DNA of 64,000 bases from Calditrichia bacterium (GCA_020635015.1 JACKAP010000012.1:62001-126000), one strand, 5' to 3'; shown: positions 18,081 to 26,286, counted from the stretch's first letter. Translations and numbers: made by a program. Notes: generated by a model from the sequence alone, not told the origin.

Positions 18081-18599
18081 ATGCGCCCTAAACTAAAACT
18101 ATTTCCACACGCCCTGCTCCTGAGCTTCCTGCTCACCCTCTCCGCCGGGGCGCAGACCGGGATGACGTTGTCGGAGAACGCCCGGGTGTCGCTGCTGACC
18201 ATCTATCCCGGGAACGAGCTGTATTCCACCTTCGGGCACAGCGCCATCCGGATTGTCGATCCGGCTTTCAAGCTGGACCGGATCTACAACTACGGCACCT
18301 TCAGTTTTGAGGAGCCGGGGTTTTATATCAAGTTCTGCCGCGGAAAGCTGGATTATCAACTCGCGGCCTATTCCTTCAGCTGGGCGGAGGCGGAATATAC
18401 CCAGGATCAGCGGCCGATCATCGAGCAAAAGCTCCGCCTCACCCCGGCGATGCGCCAGGCGGTGTTCCAGTTTCTGGAATGGAACTACCTCCCGGACAAC
18501 CGCCGCTACCGCTATGACTTTTTCTTCGACAACTGCGCCACCCGCATCCGCGACGTGTTCGAGCATACACCCTGGGGACAGCCTGGCGCTGTATTATAA
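18081..18599 (+). CDS. DUF4105 (Lnb N-terminal-like) protein, N-terminal fragment
   Basis: A signal peptide (LKLFPHALLLSFLLTLSAGAQ) is followed by the DUF4105 core: LLTIYPGNELYSTFGHSAIRI, YNYGTFSFEEPGFYIKFCRG and DFFFDNCATRIRD. The His of FGHSAIR and Cys of FDNCATR are conserved positions in this periplasmic domain. The reading frame is lost at the GGGG run 18574-18577 and a false stop follows. The remainder continues at 18577 in another frame. An alternative start lies 6 codons upstream at 18063. Confidence 0.75.
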   Translation: MRPKLKLFPHALLLSFLLTLSAGAQTGMTLSENARVSLLTIYPGNELYSTFGHSAIRIVDPAFKLDRIYNYGTFSFEEPGFYIKFCRGKLDYQLAAYSFSWAEAEYTQDQRPIIEQKLRLTPAMRQAVFQFLEWNYLPDNRRYRYDFFFDNCATRIRDVFEHTPWGQPGAVL

Positions 18600-19278
18600 T
18601 GATAGCCGGCAAATGACCTTCCGCGATTATATCGATCTCTACCTGGTCAATCTGCCCTTCAGCGACTATGGCATCGATCTGGGCTTGGGCGCCAAGACCG
18701 ACCGGTTGGCGACAGCCCGGGAGGCGCTGTTTTTGCCGGATTATCTTTATGAGGCGTTTGGCGGGGCGACCATTACCATTGGCGGGGAAACGCTGCCGCT
18801 GGTCAGCGCCACCGACACTCTGTTGTGGTTCGAAGGGCGGCAGACCCCGCCGGCGCGGGATACCTTACCCTGGGCGGATATTGTTTTGTGGGGTGTTTTG
18901 GGGGTGAGTGCGGTGGTTACCTTGCGCAACCGGTCGAGTCGCGACTCGACCCTACTGAATCGGTGGTTGGATTATCCTTTGTTCGGGCTTACGGGACTGG
19001 TGGGATGGTTGATCGTGTTTCTGTGGTTCTTTACCGACCATACCAGCACCCCCAACAACTGGAACATCCTCTGGGCCTGGCCGACCCATTTGTTCATTTT
19101 CCTGGCGCCGTCTCTCCTGAAACGCTATCCCGGCGGGCGGATTTATTTTGCTGTCTGCGCCGGGGTGATGCTCCTGACCCTGCTCGGCTGGCCGCTGTGG
19201 CCGCAGCGGTTTAATACCGCCACCATTCCGCTGGTGCTGGCCGTTGATGGTGCGCAGCGCATGGATGGCATGGGGTAA
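18577..19278 (+). CDS. DUF4105 protein, C-terminal part with membrane helices (frameshifted)
   Basis: It continues the ORF above: DSLALYYNDSRQMTFRDYIDLYL is the expected DUF4105 sequence, then about four transmembrane helices (IVLWGVLGVSAVVTL, FGLTGLVGWLIVFLWFF, LFIFLAPSLL, FAVCAGVMLLTLLGWPLW). Either one base too many or two missing bases near 18571-18577 explain the split. Between the first two helices the coding sequence carries a perfect GAGTCGCGACTC palindrome (RSSRDSTLL), an in-frame repeat insertion. The first internal ATG is at 18613. Confidence 0.7.
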   Translation, partial: DSLALYYNDSRQMTFRDYIDLYLVNLPFSDYGIDLGLGAKTDRLATAREALFLPDYLYEAFGGATITIGGETLPLVSATDTLLWFEGRQTPPARDTLPWADIVLWGVLGVSAVVTLRNRSSRDSTLLNRWLDYPLFGLTGLVGWLIVFLWFFTDHTSTPNNWNILWAWPTHLFIFLAPSLLKRYPGGRIYFAVCAGVMLLTLLGWPLWPQRFNTATIPLVLAVDGAQRMDGMG

Positions 19279-19519
19279 AAGGCGAAGGGCGAAGGGCGAA
19301 GGGCGGAGAGCATAGGGCAAGACGCAGGGTCGAGTTGCCACTCGACCCTGCCGGCCAACATTTAATTTATGAAGAAAGAGCGGATAACATCGCCGGCATC
19401 ACTCGGCGATAATATCCACATTGTATTGGGGGGCGCCCTTCGGCGCTCCCAAAATACCTTAATTGTTTGAGAACTGCAATTATCACGGTCTTGTGTTCGT
19501 TGGAACCCCGGGCAGTTCG
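19279..19519. other. Gene-free stretch with repeat words
   Basis: It contains GGCGAAGGGCGAAGGGCGAA (about 19281-19303) and a GGTCGAGTTGCCACTCGACC palindrome (19328-19347). A GGGGCGCCCTTCGGCGCTCCC stem (about 19430-19451) could act as a terminator-like hairpin but lacks a T-run. No gene is seen. Confidence 0.45.
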
Positions 19520-20377
19520 CTACTGAATGCAGCCCTGGTTCGCGGTAGCAAATGTATTATCCCGCCAGATATTGCTGTCGCAATTGGGGTTTCCGTCCTC
19601 AAGATCTAAATAGCTGTTGTTGAGGGAGGTGTTGTTGGTGAGAATGTTGCCAAGCGCACCTGGCGCCGCCCAGATGCCTCTCCCGGCACCATTGGTGACC
19701 AGGTTCTCTTGAACATTAGAATCGTCTGTGCCCTGAAGCAGTATTCCGGCCGGAGGAAAGGACCCGGCCTTCATCGACTCGACGGTGTTACCGTTAACAT
19801 GATTGTCACTGCCGTTCCACATACGAATGCCGACACTAAGAAAGCTGCCGCCAACATTGCTGACTTGACTATCTTTGACGTGGTTTTTGGTACCATTGTT
19901 GATCACGATGCCGTCACCGTCGAAACTGGTGCCGCCGGTAACACGACTGTTCCGGACCACAACGCCCTTGATATGATTTTTACTGCCGCCACCTGTGTTC
20001 GCCGAGACCTCCCCCAACAGAACGCCGACATTGCAGTTTTGCACGGTCCCGCCAGTGACGTGCACGCCTGTCCGGTTAAGAAGGTGGATGCCGACGCCGA
20101 AATTGGTATTGCCCAATGAGCCGTCAATGAGGGCACCCTCCAGGTTGACATGCGCTTTGTCTACCGCGATGATAATTCCCGCAAAAGTGCCGGTCAGCGT
20201 CACATGTTTCGTGGTAACGGTGTACATTCCCCCTGTGCCGGTGATGACTTCGTTCAGGTTCATCAGTCCGTTATCAAACGAAAGTGACTCCGGCGCTGTC
20301 GGATTGTCTTTCTGACAACTGGCGAAGATCAACGCCATGGCCAGTATGCCGAATAAATGGATATATAATCTATGCAT
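19520..20377 (-). CDS. Lipoprotein with right-handed beta-helix repeats (NosD-like)
   Basis: 285 aa from the ATG at 20377 (GAGGAGAAT upstream). The signal peptide ends in lipobox F-A-S-C (MHRLYIHLFGILAMALIFASC). The mature part is a series of about 22-residue turns rich in N, G, V and T (VHLEGALIDGSLGN, GIHLLNRTGVHVTGGT, NHIKGVVVRNSRVTGG, NHVKDSQVSNVGGSF, NHVNGNTVESMKAG), the pattern of a pectate-lyase-like parallel beta-helix. No catalytic residues can be assigned. It may bind or process polysaccharide at the cell surface. Confidence 0.75.
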   Translation of the reverse strand: MHRLYIHLFGILAMALIFASCQKDNPTAPESLSFDNGLMNLNEVITGTGGMYTVTTKHVTLTGTFAGIIIAVDKAHVNLEGALIDGSLGNTNFGVGIHLLNRTGVHVTGGTVQNCNVGVLLGEVSANTGGGSKNHIKGVVVRNSRVTGGTSFDGDGIVINNGTKNHVKDSQVSNVGGSFLSVGIRMWNGSDNHVNGNTVESMKAGSFPPAGILLQGTDDSNVQENLVTNGAGRGIWAAPGALGNILTNNTSLNNSYLDLEDGNPNCDSNIWRDNTFATANQGCIQ

Positions 20378-20653
20378 TATCGATTCTCCTCTGGGTTGGT
20401 TAGGGTATGTTGGCATTTATCCAAAAACGTATGGTCGCATTTCACCGCTAATTGCGTTCTTTTTTGGCGCAGTCTTGGTGATACAAATAAGCACATACAG
20501 TAAAGTGTCAAGGAATTTCTAACCGCAGCCAACTATAATAGACTGAACAGGCAAAAGCAAGTGAAATCGTCTACGATCACGATGATAGCGTTATTTTTTG
20601 TTTTTCATGGCAGTATTCGTGACGTTATCCGGGATGAAACAAAGAAGCCCCCT

Positions 20654-20669
20654 AAGGTGTTAACACCTT
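20654..20669. promoter_or_regulatory. Perfect 16-bp palindrome upstream of the DUF4143 ATPase
   Basis: AAGGTGTTAACACCTT is perfectly self-complementary and lies 23 bp before the -35 box at 20693. It could be an operator. Because it is followed by TTT, it could instead be part of a weak terminator. Confidence 0.45.
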
Positions 20670-20692
20670 TTTCACATTCCCACCAATTTATC

Positions 20693-20753
20693 TTGACAAT
20701 CACAACCGACAACTTTATATTTGCCAATCATAATTAACAAGAACAAAGTTGTC
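20693..20753 (+). promoter_or_regulatory. Sigma-70-type promoter overlapped by a 9-bp inverted repeat
   Basis: TTGACA (20693-20698), a 17-bp spacer and TATATT (20716-20721) form a near-consensus promoter for the ATPase gene. The arms GACAACTTT (20708-20716) and AAAGTTGTC (20745-20753) are a perfect 9-bp inverted repeat that covers the -10 region and start site, a typical repressor layout. The rest of 20378-20808 shows no gene. Confidence 0.6.
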
Positions 20754-20808
20754 AACCATAATTGAAAATTTACCATCTACCATTCACCATTAACCACTAA
20801 ATCCGTCC

Positions 20809-22146
20809 ATGGAAACACTACTCACCCAATACAACCCTCACTGGCAAAACAACCGCCCCTACCAACTGATTTTCCGGGCGCGCTATTGCCGGGAGATCAT
20901 GGAACTGGCCGGACGGCGGGAGATTACGGTGCTGAAGGGCATCCGCCGCTCCGGGAAGAGCAGCCTGCTCAAACTGGCGGTCAATGAGCTGCTGCAGCAG
21001 GGCACGCCCCCGGAAAATATCCTCTTCATGAATCTGGAGGATTATCGTCTGGGTGGGGAAAAGACGCTGGAGACCCTCGATCAGATCTACCAGGCCTACC
21101 GCCAGATGCATGCTCTGGAGGGAAGAATCTACCTGCTTTTCGACGAGATCCAGGAAATCCCCGGCTTTGAGAAATGGCTGCGCACCCATTACGAGCAAAA
21201 CGAGCAGCTCAAGTTTATGATCACCGGCTCCTCCTCTTCGCTCTTCTCCCGGGAGCTGGCCACCCTGCTCACCGGCCGCCAGGTGTCGCTGGAGATCTTT
21301 CCCTTCTCCTTCCGGGAATACCTCGACTACCGCGACAGCGCGATTCTGGCCGATCTCAACCGCCAGGACATCGATGCGCTTTATCTTTCCCCAATGTTCA
21401 AAAGAATCGAACCGCTCCTGAGACGCTATCTCGACCAGGGCGGCTTTCCGGAGATGCTCAAAAATGAGAACGGGGCCGGCAATATTCTGGCGCTGCAGCA
21501 GTATATCAGCGATATCATCCTGCGCGACATCGCCCAGCGCTACAACATCCGCAAAATCGAGGTGCTGCAGAAGCTCACCCTCTACCTGATCTTCAACATG
21601 AGTAACTTCATCAACATCACCCGGATAGCGGAGCTGGTAGGCAGCAACCGCACCACCGTGCTGGAACTGCTGGCCTATCTGAAGGAGGTCTATATGCTCT
21701 TCACCGCCGGCAGCTTCTCCTTTTCCCCCGCCGAGCAGCTCAATACCACCAAGGCGAAAAAGGTGTTCTGCGTCGACAACGGCTTCTTTGCCGCCATCAA
21801 CACCGATATGAAGAAAGACTTCGCCAAGAAGATGCGCAACCTGGTGTTCCAGCACCTGCGTTTTCAATGGGGAAAGGAATTGTTCTACTGGAAGGATAAA
21901 GCGGAGATCGACCTGGTGCTGCCCGACGGCTACCCGGTGCAGGTGGCGGTCAATGAGGGCGAGATCGAGCGGGCGGTATCGAACCTGTTCTATTACCTCA
22001 ACCAGCACAACCAGCCGCGGGGACTGCTGGTCAGTTGGAACAAGCTGCAAATCCTGGAAGAAAACGAACGCACCGTGGTCATCTGCCCGTTATGGATTTT
22101 TCTCAGTAAGGATGAGAACGAGGTGCGAGGGTATGGGAGTGATTAA
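20809..22146 (+). CDS. AAA ATPase with C-terminal DUF4143 domain
   Basis: 445 aa. Residues 20-220 are an AAA_14-type P-loop ATPase: Walker A GIRRSGKSS (44-52), Walker B YLLFDEIQE (D112, E113) and a sensor-like ITGSSSSLFSREL. Residues about 235-400 are DUF4143 with a winged-helix part (ITRIAELVGSNRTTVLELLAYLKE) and a nuclease-like fold end (FYWKDKAEIDLVLPDGYPVQVAV, resembling the E-x-D...Q-V core of PD-(D/E)xK enzymes). The family is widespread, patchily distributed and of unknown role. It has its own promoter. Confidence 0.9.
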   Translation: METLLTQYNPHWQNNRPYQLIFRARYCREIMELAGRREITVLKGIRRSGKSSLLKLAVNELLQQGTPPENILFMNLEDYRLGGEKTLETLDQIYQAYRQMHALEGRIYLLFDEIQEIPGFEKWLRTHYEQNEQLKFMITGSSSSLFSRELATLLTGRQVSLEIFPFSFREYLDYRDSAILADLNRQDIDALYLSPMFKRIEPLLRRYLDQGGFPEMLKNENGAGNILALQQYISDIILRDIAQRYNIRKIEVLQKLTLYLIFNMSNFINITRIAELVGSNRTTVLELLAYLKEVYMLFTAGSFSFSPAEQLNTTKAKKVFCVDNGFFAAINTDMKKDFAKKMRNLVFQHLRFQWGKELFYWKDKAEIDLVLPDGYPVQVAVNEGEIERAVSNLFYYLNQHNQPRGLLVSWNKLQILEENERTVVICPLWIFLSKDENEVRGYGSD

Positions 22147-22331
22147 TTGCACACAGATTACGCAGATCAGCACAGATTTTCGCAGATAATACGTTTTAAT
22201 AAACATTGTTACATATTTAAAAGAGTAGTCGGTGCAGTTATCAGTAAACAGTTCAACAATGTAACCATTCAACAATGCCACTAAGTCTTATCTGTGAAAA
22301 TCTGTCAAATCTGCGTAATCTGTGTGCAATC
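22147..22331. repeat. ACAGATTACGCAGAT nested element, copy 2
   Basis: Outer arms GCACACAGATTACGCAGAT and ATCTGCGTAATCTGTGTGC enclose ACAGATAATACG-like, AACATTGTTACAT / ATGTAACC and a unique centre. It is homologous over its length to the element at 16681-16848 and separates two convergent genes. Confidence 0.8.
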
Positions 22332-22332
22332 A

Positions 22333-23598
22333 TCAGTTTTTCGGAGCCATCGGCATTTTCCAAAACTCCGCCAACCCCACAATCCGGGCGATCTTTTTCG
22401 GAATGTCGGTATTATCCATCACCCCGCTGAAGCGGGCAGCGTGGGGGCCGAAGGCGAAGAGCGGCACCATCTGCCCGGTATGCAATCGGGTGGCCCAATC
22501 CACTTCCACGTCGCGCGCCGGCACTTCCCCCTCCTCGAAGGTCAGCCCCCCGGTCTCATGGTCGGAGGTGACGATCACCAACGTATTTTTCTCCCGCATG
22601 GCAAATTCGATTCCCTCCGCCACCGCATCATCGAAGGCTTTTAGCCGGTTGATGACAAAGCGGGGCAGGTTGGCATGGCCGCCGGTATCGGTGCCCTCTT
22701 CCTCTACCATCAGGAAAAATCCCTGCGGATTACGCGAGAGCAGCTCGATGCTGCGCCGGGTTATGTCGGCCAGCGAGGCAGTTTCATCTTCCGAGCGGAT
22801 TCGCGATGAATATTCCCGGGTCACCATCCGTTTAAAATGGCCGATCAGATAGGGCGCGTCGCTGCGATCCAGCGCCTCCTGGCTATCGATGTAGGCATAG
22901 CCCATTTCCCCGAGCCGGCGCAGTGCTTCCGGATTCTCTTCAGTGCTGCCGCCCAGCAGCAATAAAATATCCTTGGCATCGCCGATCAGCAGGTTCAACC
23001 GGGCATCGAGCAGCTGGCGGGCAATTGTCAGGGTGTCGTCGCGGTGGGGCACATGGGCGGCAAAGGCTGCCGGGGTGGCGTCGGTGATGTCGGTGGTGGT
23101 GATCATCCCGGTCGCCCGGCCACTGTCGCGCATCACTTCCAGGATGGAGACGCGGGGGATCGAATCCGGGGTAACCCCGGCCATGCGGTTGTTGGTCTTG
23201 AAGCCGCTGGCCATGGCGGTGGCGCCGGCGGCGGATTCGGTCACCAGATTATTGGCGGAATGGGTGTTCACCAGGCCGGTCACCGGCATCCGTTCCAGGT
23301 GCAGCCGGCCATCCGGGCCGTAATAGGTCAGGCGGGTCAGCGTCACCTGGTTGATCCCCATGCCGTCGGCGATGAACAGGATCACGTTCTTCACCGGCCC
23401 GTTGGGTAGCAACGGGTAGGCCGGCGGCGTGTCCTCTCCGGCGGGCAGCAGGCCGTCATAGGCATCGGTCTTATCGCGCCGGGTAATTTCCAGGTTGAGA
23501 ACATACATCCCCCCCAGCGCCAGCAAAAACGCCGCCAGCATCCCCGCCAGAATAAAACTCCCCCGCCGCAACATAAAGTCTTTCAGTTTCATTATCAT
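22333..23598 (-). CDS. Alkaline phosphatase family protein, membrane-anchored
   Basis: 421 aa. A single N-terminal transmembrane anchor (residues about 13-36) leaves the domain outside the cytoplasm. The metal and catalytic motifs are complete: D78 in FIADGMG, nucleophile S122 in VTESAAGATAMASGFKT, EEGTDTGGHAN and SDHETGGL. It hydrolyses phosphomonoesters with two Zn and one Mg, presumably for phosphate scavenging. A Pho box was not recognised. Start choice is uncertain: ATG at 23598 or 23592. Confidence 0.92.
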   Translation of the reverse strand: MIMKLKDFMLRRGSFILAGMLAAFLLALGGMYVLNLEITRRDKTDAYDGLLPAGEDTPPAYPLLPNGPVKNVILFIADGMGINQVTLTRLTYYGPDGRLHLERMPVTGLVNTHSANNLVTESAAGATAMASGFKTNNRMAGVTPDSIPRVSILEVMRDSGRATGMITTTDITDATPAAFAAHVPHRDDTLTIARQLLDARLNLLIGDAKDILLLLGGSTEENPEALRRLGEMGYAYIDSQEALDRSDAPYLIGHFKRMVTREYSSRIRSEDETASLADITRRSIELLSRNPQGFFLMVEEEGTDTGGHANLPRFVINRLKAFDDAVAEGIEFAMREKNTLVIVTSDHETGGLTFEEGEVPARDVEVDWATRLHTGQMVPLFAFGPHAARFSGVMDNTDIPKKIARIVGLAEFWKMPMAPKN

Positions 23599-23614
23599 GT
23601 AATAATCTTTATTT

Positions 23615-23779
23615 ATCCACGGATTACACGGATGAACACGGATGAAATTTTAGCCACAGAGTCACAGAGATCACTGAGAGTTGTCAGTTGTCAGTTGTCA
23701 GTTGTCAGTCGGCGATTGTTGATCGATTCGTGCTTATTCGTGTACATTCGTGGCAAAAAAATCCGTGTAATCCGTGGAC
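23615..23779. repeat. Nested inverted element (ATCCACGGATTACACGG outside)
   Basis: Outer arms ATCCACGGATTACACGGAT (23615) and ATCCGTGTAATCCGTGGA (ending 23779) enclose GAACACGGATGAAAT-type words, a GCCACAGAGTCACAGAGATC word, a GTTGTCAGTTGTCAGTTGTC run and an ATTCGTGTACATTCGTGGC word. It is the same outer family as at 5091-5270. Confidence 0.75.
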
Positions 23780-23790
23780 TATCCTTTGCT

Positions 23791-24627
23791 TTAATGCTTC
23801 CTCGCCACGAAGATCATTCGCTTACTATCATATCTAAATTCGCTTTTATCGTAATATCCGAAGATGTCCTCAATCACAAATCCGCATCGCTGCAGCAAAA
23901 GTTCCATCTCGTAGCGAAAGACGTAGCGCAGGGGCAGCACATTGGTCTTGCGGGCAATCAGGCGGCCGTCCTGGTCGGTGATCTCGTGAATATAGACGTG
24001 GACCGCCATCTGCACCGACGGATCATAGCCCCGGGCGATGTAGCGGGTGATCATGCGCTGGGTCTTGCGGTCCTCGAAAATGCCTTCGTATTTCAGGGGC
24101 ATCGAGTGCCCCCACTGGGCGATGACGTTGCCCTTGAAGGAAATACGCTCTTCATTCGCGTCCCAATTGCTCATGCCGATGATCAGCAGCCCGCCGGGCT
24201 TCAGATGCTGCTGCAGTGCGTGGAGGGCGGCCAACTGCCGTTCCTGCTCCAGCACATGGGCGAACTCGCCGTAGGGCATCAGGGCCAGACCAAAGCTGCG
24301 ACCGGGAATGTTCAGCTCGCACATATCCTGGCGCTTCAGGGTCACCCGCTCGCGAATCTCTGCGGACTGAGCGGCAAGTTTTTCCCGGGCGATCTTGAGC
24401 ATGTTTTCCGAAAGATCGATCCCGCACACCGTGTGCCCGGCTTCCGCCAGGGCGAGGGTCACCCGCCCGGTGCCGCAGCCCACCTCCAGCAGCGGCGAAC
24501 CACAGCGTGCGGCGTATTCCAGGTATAGCGGCAGGTCATCTTCCTTATCGCCGTGGGTCATCTCGTAGATTTCCGCAAAATCTGCAAAGGGATCAACAAC
24601 TGCCGGATTGGGCTCTTTTTCCGCCAT
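23791..24627 (-). CDS. Class I SAM-dependent methyltransferase
   Basis: 278 aa. The Rossmann-like fold has motif I LLEVGCGTGRVTLALAEAG (residues about 47-65), motif II GIDLSENML and a motif-IV-like LALMPYGEFAHV. The rest (YEGIFEDRKTQRMITRYIARG, YEMELLLQRCGFVIEDIFGYYD) is typical of small-molecule methyltransferases acting on sugars or metabolites. Substrate is not identifiable. It is the only gene of its transcription unit. Confidence 0.85.
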   Translation of the reverse strand: MAEKEPNPAVVDPFADFAEIYEMTHGDKEDDLPLYLEYAARCGSPLLEVGCGTGRVTLALAEAGHTVCGIDLSENMLKIAREKLAAQSAEIRERVTLKRQDMCELNIPGRSFGLALMPYGEFAHVLEQERQLAALHALQQHLKPGGLLIIGMSNWDANEERISFKGNVIAQWGHSMPLKYEGIFEDRKTQRMITRYIARGYDPSVQMAVHVYIHEITDQDGRLIARKTNVLPLRYVFRYEMELLLQRCGFVIEDIFGYYDKSEFRYDSKRMIFVARKH

Positions 24628-24689
24628 GATTGTCCTCCTGCGTTTCGATCAGGCTGTAGTACACGGTGAATTAAGTTTCTACGCAGTTA

Positions 24690-24970
24690 TAGATTCCTCA
24701 CAAACTACGTTCGAAATGACGGCGTTATGTCATTCCGAGGCACCAGCCGAGGAATCTGTAATTTTAGAAGGCTTGATTCACAGTTTACTCAGCTTTGCAT
24801 CACTAAAAAAAAGTATGCTAAATTGCAACGTATCGATTGCCGATCCTAATAAAAACTTTGCTTTTTGGATGCAGGGGGGCTAATTTGGGCAGATTTTTTG
24901 TCACAGAGAGTTGTCAGTAATCAGTTGTCAGTTATTAGTTCTCAGTGATCTCTGTGGCTCTGTGGCAAAA
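24690..24970. repeat. Repeat words in the gap before the membrane protein/regulator pair
   Basis: 24690-24760 carries AGATTCCTCACAAACTACG, GAAATGACGGCGTTATGTC and GAGGCACCAGCCGAGGAATC, an inverted element of the family at 17961 and 53603. 24897-24970 holds CACAGAGAGTTGTCAG words and their inverse AGTGATCTCTGTGGCTCTG. No gene is visible in 24628-25069. Confidence 0.65.
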
Positions 24971-25009
24971 GTCTTTGGATTGGTTTAATATTTTTTCAAA
25001 AAAAACAAA

Positions 25010-25024
25010 CTTTGCATTGCAAAG
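25010..25024. promoter_or_regulatory. 15-bp perfect palindrome, candidate operator
   Basis: CTTTGCATTGCAAAG is a perfect 7-1-7 dyad, flanked by ACAAA and GTTTGT, giving extended symmetry over 25005-25032. It lies about 45 bases upstream of the membrane protein start. A near-identical dyad (CTTTGCTAAGCAAAG) lies at 26132-26146 after the regulator gene. Binding by the regulator at 25713 is inference. Confidence 0.55.
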
Positions 25025-25069
25025 TAGTTTGTGTCGAATTATATTTCCCACGCAAACAAGGAGAGATTG

Positions 25070-25729
25070 ATGATCGCCAATCACATTTACCATGCCCTGG
25101 AGCAAGTGCGCGATTTACAACAGAAGATACTGGAAGGCCAGCGCTTCAAAGGATATTCCGGGCGAGCGCGGGCGGTTTGCGGCACCCTGGCGCTCCTGGC
25201 GGCATTTGTGATGAGTTCGTCGTACTTTCCCCAGACCACCCGCGCCCACGCCCTGGGTTGGGGTATGGTCGCCCTGATCGGGGTGCTGCTCAACTTTGGC
25301 GCGCTGATCCAGTGGTTCCTGTTTGATCCCGGTGTCAAACGGGATATCCGCCGCCTCAAACCTACCCTCGATGCGCTGCCGGCGATTGTGGTCGGAGGCG
25401 TGCTCACCACCCTGATGCTGATGCACGGCCATCACGAATACCTCTTCGGGATCTGGATGTCGCTCTTCGGCCTGGCCAACCTGGCTTCCCGTCACGTGCT
25501 CCCCAAGCGGATCTGGATGGTGGGCACTTATTACATCTTCTGCGGAACGGCCTGCCTGCTCGCCCCGATGAATCTGTTCCAGAATCCCTGGCCGATGGGG
25601 ATCGTCTTCTTTGTGGGCGAATGGGTCGGCGGGGTCATCCTGCATTTCGGTGATACCCAAAATATTTCCCTGAGCGACCTGATTCACGATTTTATTATAA
25701 AGGAGGACAAGCATGTCCAGCAAATATGA
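25070..25729 (+). CDS. Integral membrane protein co-expressed with a wHTH regulator
   Basis: 219 aa from the ATG at 25070 (AAGGAGAG upstream). An N-terminal amphipathic helix (YHALEQVRDLQQKILEGQ) is followed by about six transmembrane helices (TLALLAAFVMSSSYF, LGWGMVALIGVLLNFGALIQWFLF, AIVVGGVLTTLMLM, LFGIWMSLFGLANLA, TYYIFCGTACLLAP, GIVFFVGEWVGGVIL). The coding end overlaps the next gene by 17 bases. I recognise no transport motif; such proteins paired with this regulator type are common but uncharacterised. Confidence 0.7.
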   Translation: MIANHIYHALEQVRDLQQKILEGQRFKGYSGRARAVCGTLALLAAFVMSSSYFPQTTRAHALGWGMVALIGVLLNFGALIQWFLFDPGVKRDIRRLKPTLDALPAIVVGGVLTTLMLMHGHHEYLFGIWMSLFGLANLASRHVLPKRIWMVGTYYIFCGTACLLAPMNLFQNPWPMGIVFFVGEWVGGVILHFGDTQNISLSDLIHDFIIKEDKHVQQI

Positions 25730-26099
25730 CAATCCGTTTAACAATCTGAAGCGCATTTTTCATGAGCCCAACCGTCTGGCGATCCTTTCGGCATTGTGCA
25801 GCACTGCCAACGGCCTGACCTTCCGGGATCTGCGCGATCAGTGCGATCTGACCGACGGTAATCTCAGCCGGCATCTCAAGGCCCTGGAAGAGGCCGGAGT
25901 GATCGAGATCGAAAAAAAATTCGTGGGCGTCAAGCCCCAGACCACTGTGCTGCTGACCGATATGGGGCGCGACAGCTTCATCGAATATCTGAAAGCGCTG
26001 GAAGAGGTGCTGCAGAAAGCCGCGGAAGCGATCACCACCGGAGAAGAGGGGGTATCCCTGCCCTTTGCCTGGATCAAACCGCTGGGGGCTTCTTCTTAA
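25713..26099 (+). CDS. Winged-helix transcriptional regulator
   Basis: 128 aa. The wHTH covers residues about 10-90: PNRLAILSALCSTANGLTFRDLRDQCDLTDGNLSRHLKALEEAGVIEIEKKFVGVKPQTTVLLTDMG, an ArsR/MarR-like single-domain form. The recognition helix is LTDGNLSRHLKAL. No effector-binding Cys cluster is seen. It overlaps the membrane protein by 17 bases, so the pair is translationally coupled. Matching palindromes on both sides of the pair suggest autoregulation. Confidence 0.85.
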   Translation: MSSKYDNPFNNLKRIFHEPNRLAILSALCSTANGLTFRDLRDQCDLTDGNLSRHLKALEEAGVIEIEKKFVGVKPQTTVLLTDMGRDSFIEYLKALEEVLQKAAEAITTGEEGVSLPFAWIKPLGASS

Positions 26100-26131
26100 T
26101 GGACTGATTAAAAAAAAAATTTATCAATGTG

Positions 26132-26146
26132 CTTTGCTAAGCAAAG
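26132..26146. promoter_or_regulatory. Second 15-bp palindrome matching 25010-25024
   Basis: CTTTGCTAAGCAAAG (7-1-7, perfect) lies 32 bases after the regulator stop. The arms share CTTTGC/GCAAAG with the upstream site. It could be a second operator or a weak terminator stem. Confidence 0.45.
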
Positions 26147-26205
26147 TCCTTTGTTTTTGGGGCTTATATTGCTGTGCCGGCGGTACTACAAAACTTGAAG
26201 AATTG

Positions 26206-26286
26206 ACCCACGAAACACACAAAAGGATACCTGAAAAAAGATAAACAATCAAGTTCCTTTCGTATCATTTCGAGTATTTCGTGGGC
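26206..26286. repeat. CCACGAAACAC / TTTCGTGGGC inverted element
   Basis: Arms GACCCACGAAACACACAAAA and TCGAGTATTTCGTGGGC surround AAGATAAACAATCAAG. It belongs to the family seen at 2963-3038. The rest of 26147-26436 shows no gene. Confidence 0.6.

Noticed and set aside
18560..18600. Programmed frameshifting or selenocysteine readthrough as explanation for split genes
   Set aside because: The breaks fall at different homopolymers without a shared slippery site or downstream structure, and they are changes of frame rather than in-frame TGA codons. Indel errors are simpler.
20818..22050. 410-codon minus-strand ORF opposite the DUF4143 ATPase
   Set aside because: The plus strand has full Walker motifs and domain structure. 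The minus-strand translation is low-complexity, as expected for a shadow ORF in GC-rich DNA. The same holds for 33837-35099 opposite rnr, 48039-49478 opposite the DUF512 gene and 56946-57977 opposite the isomerase.
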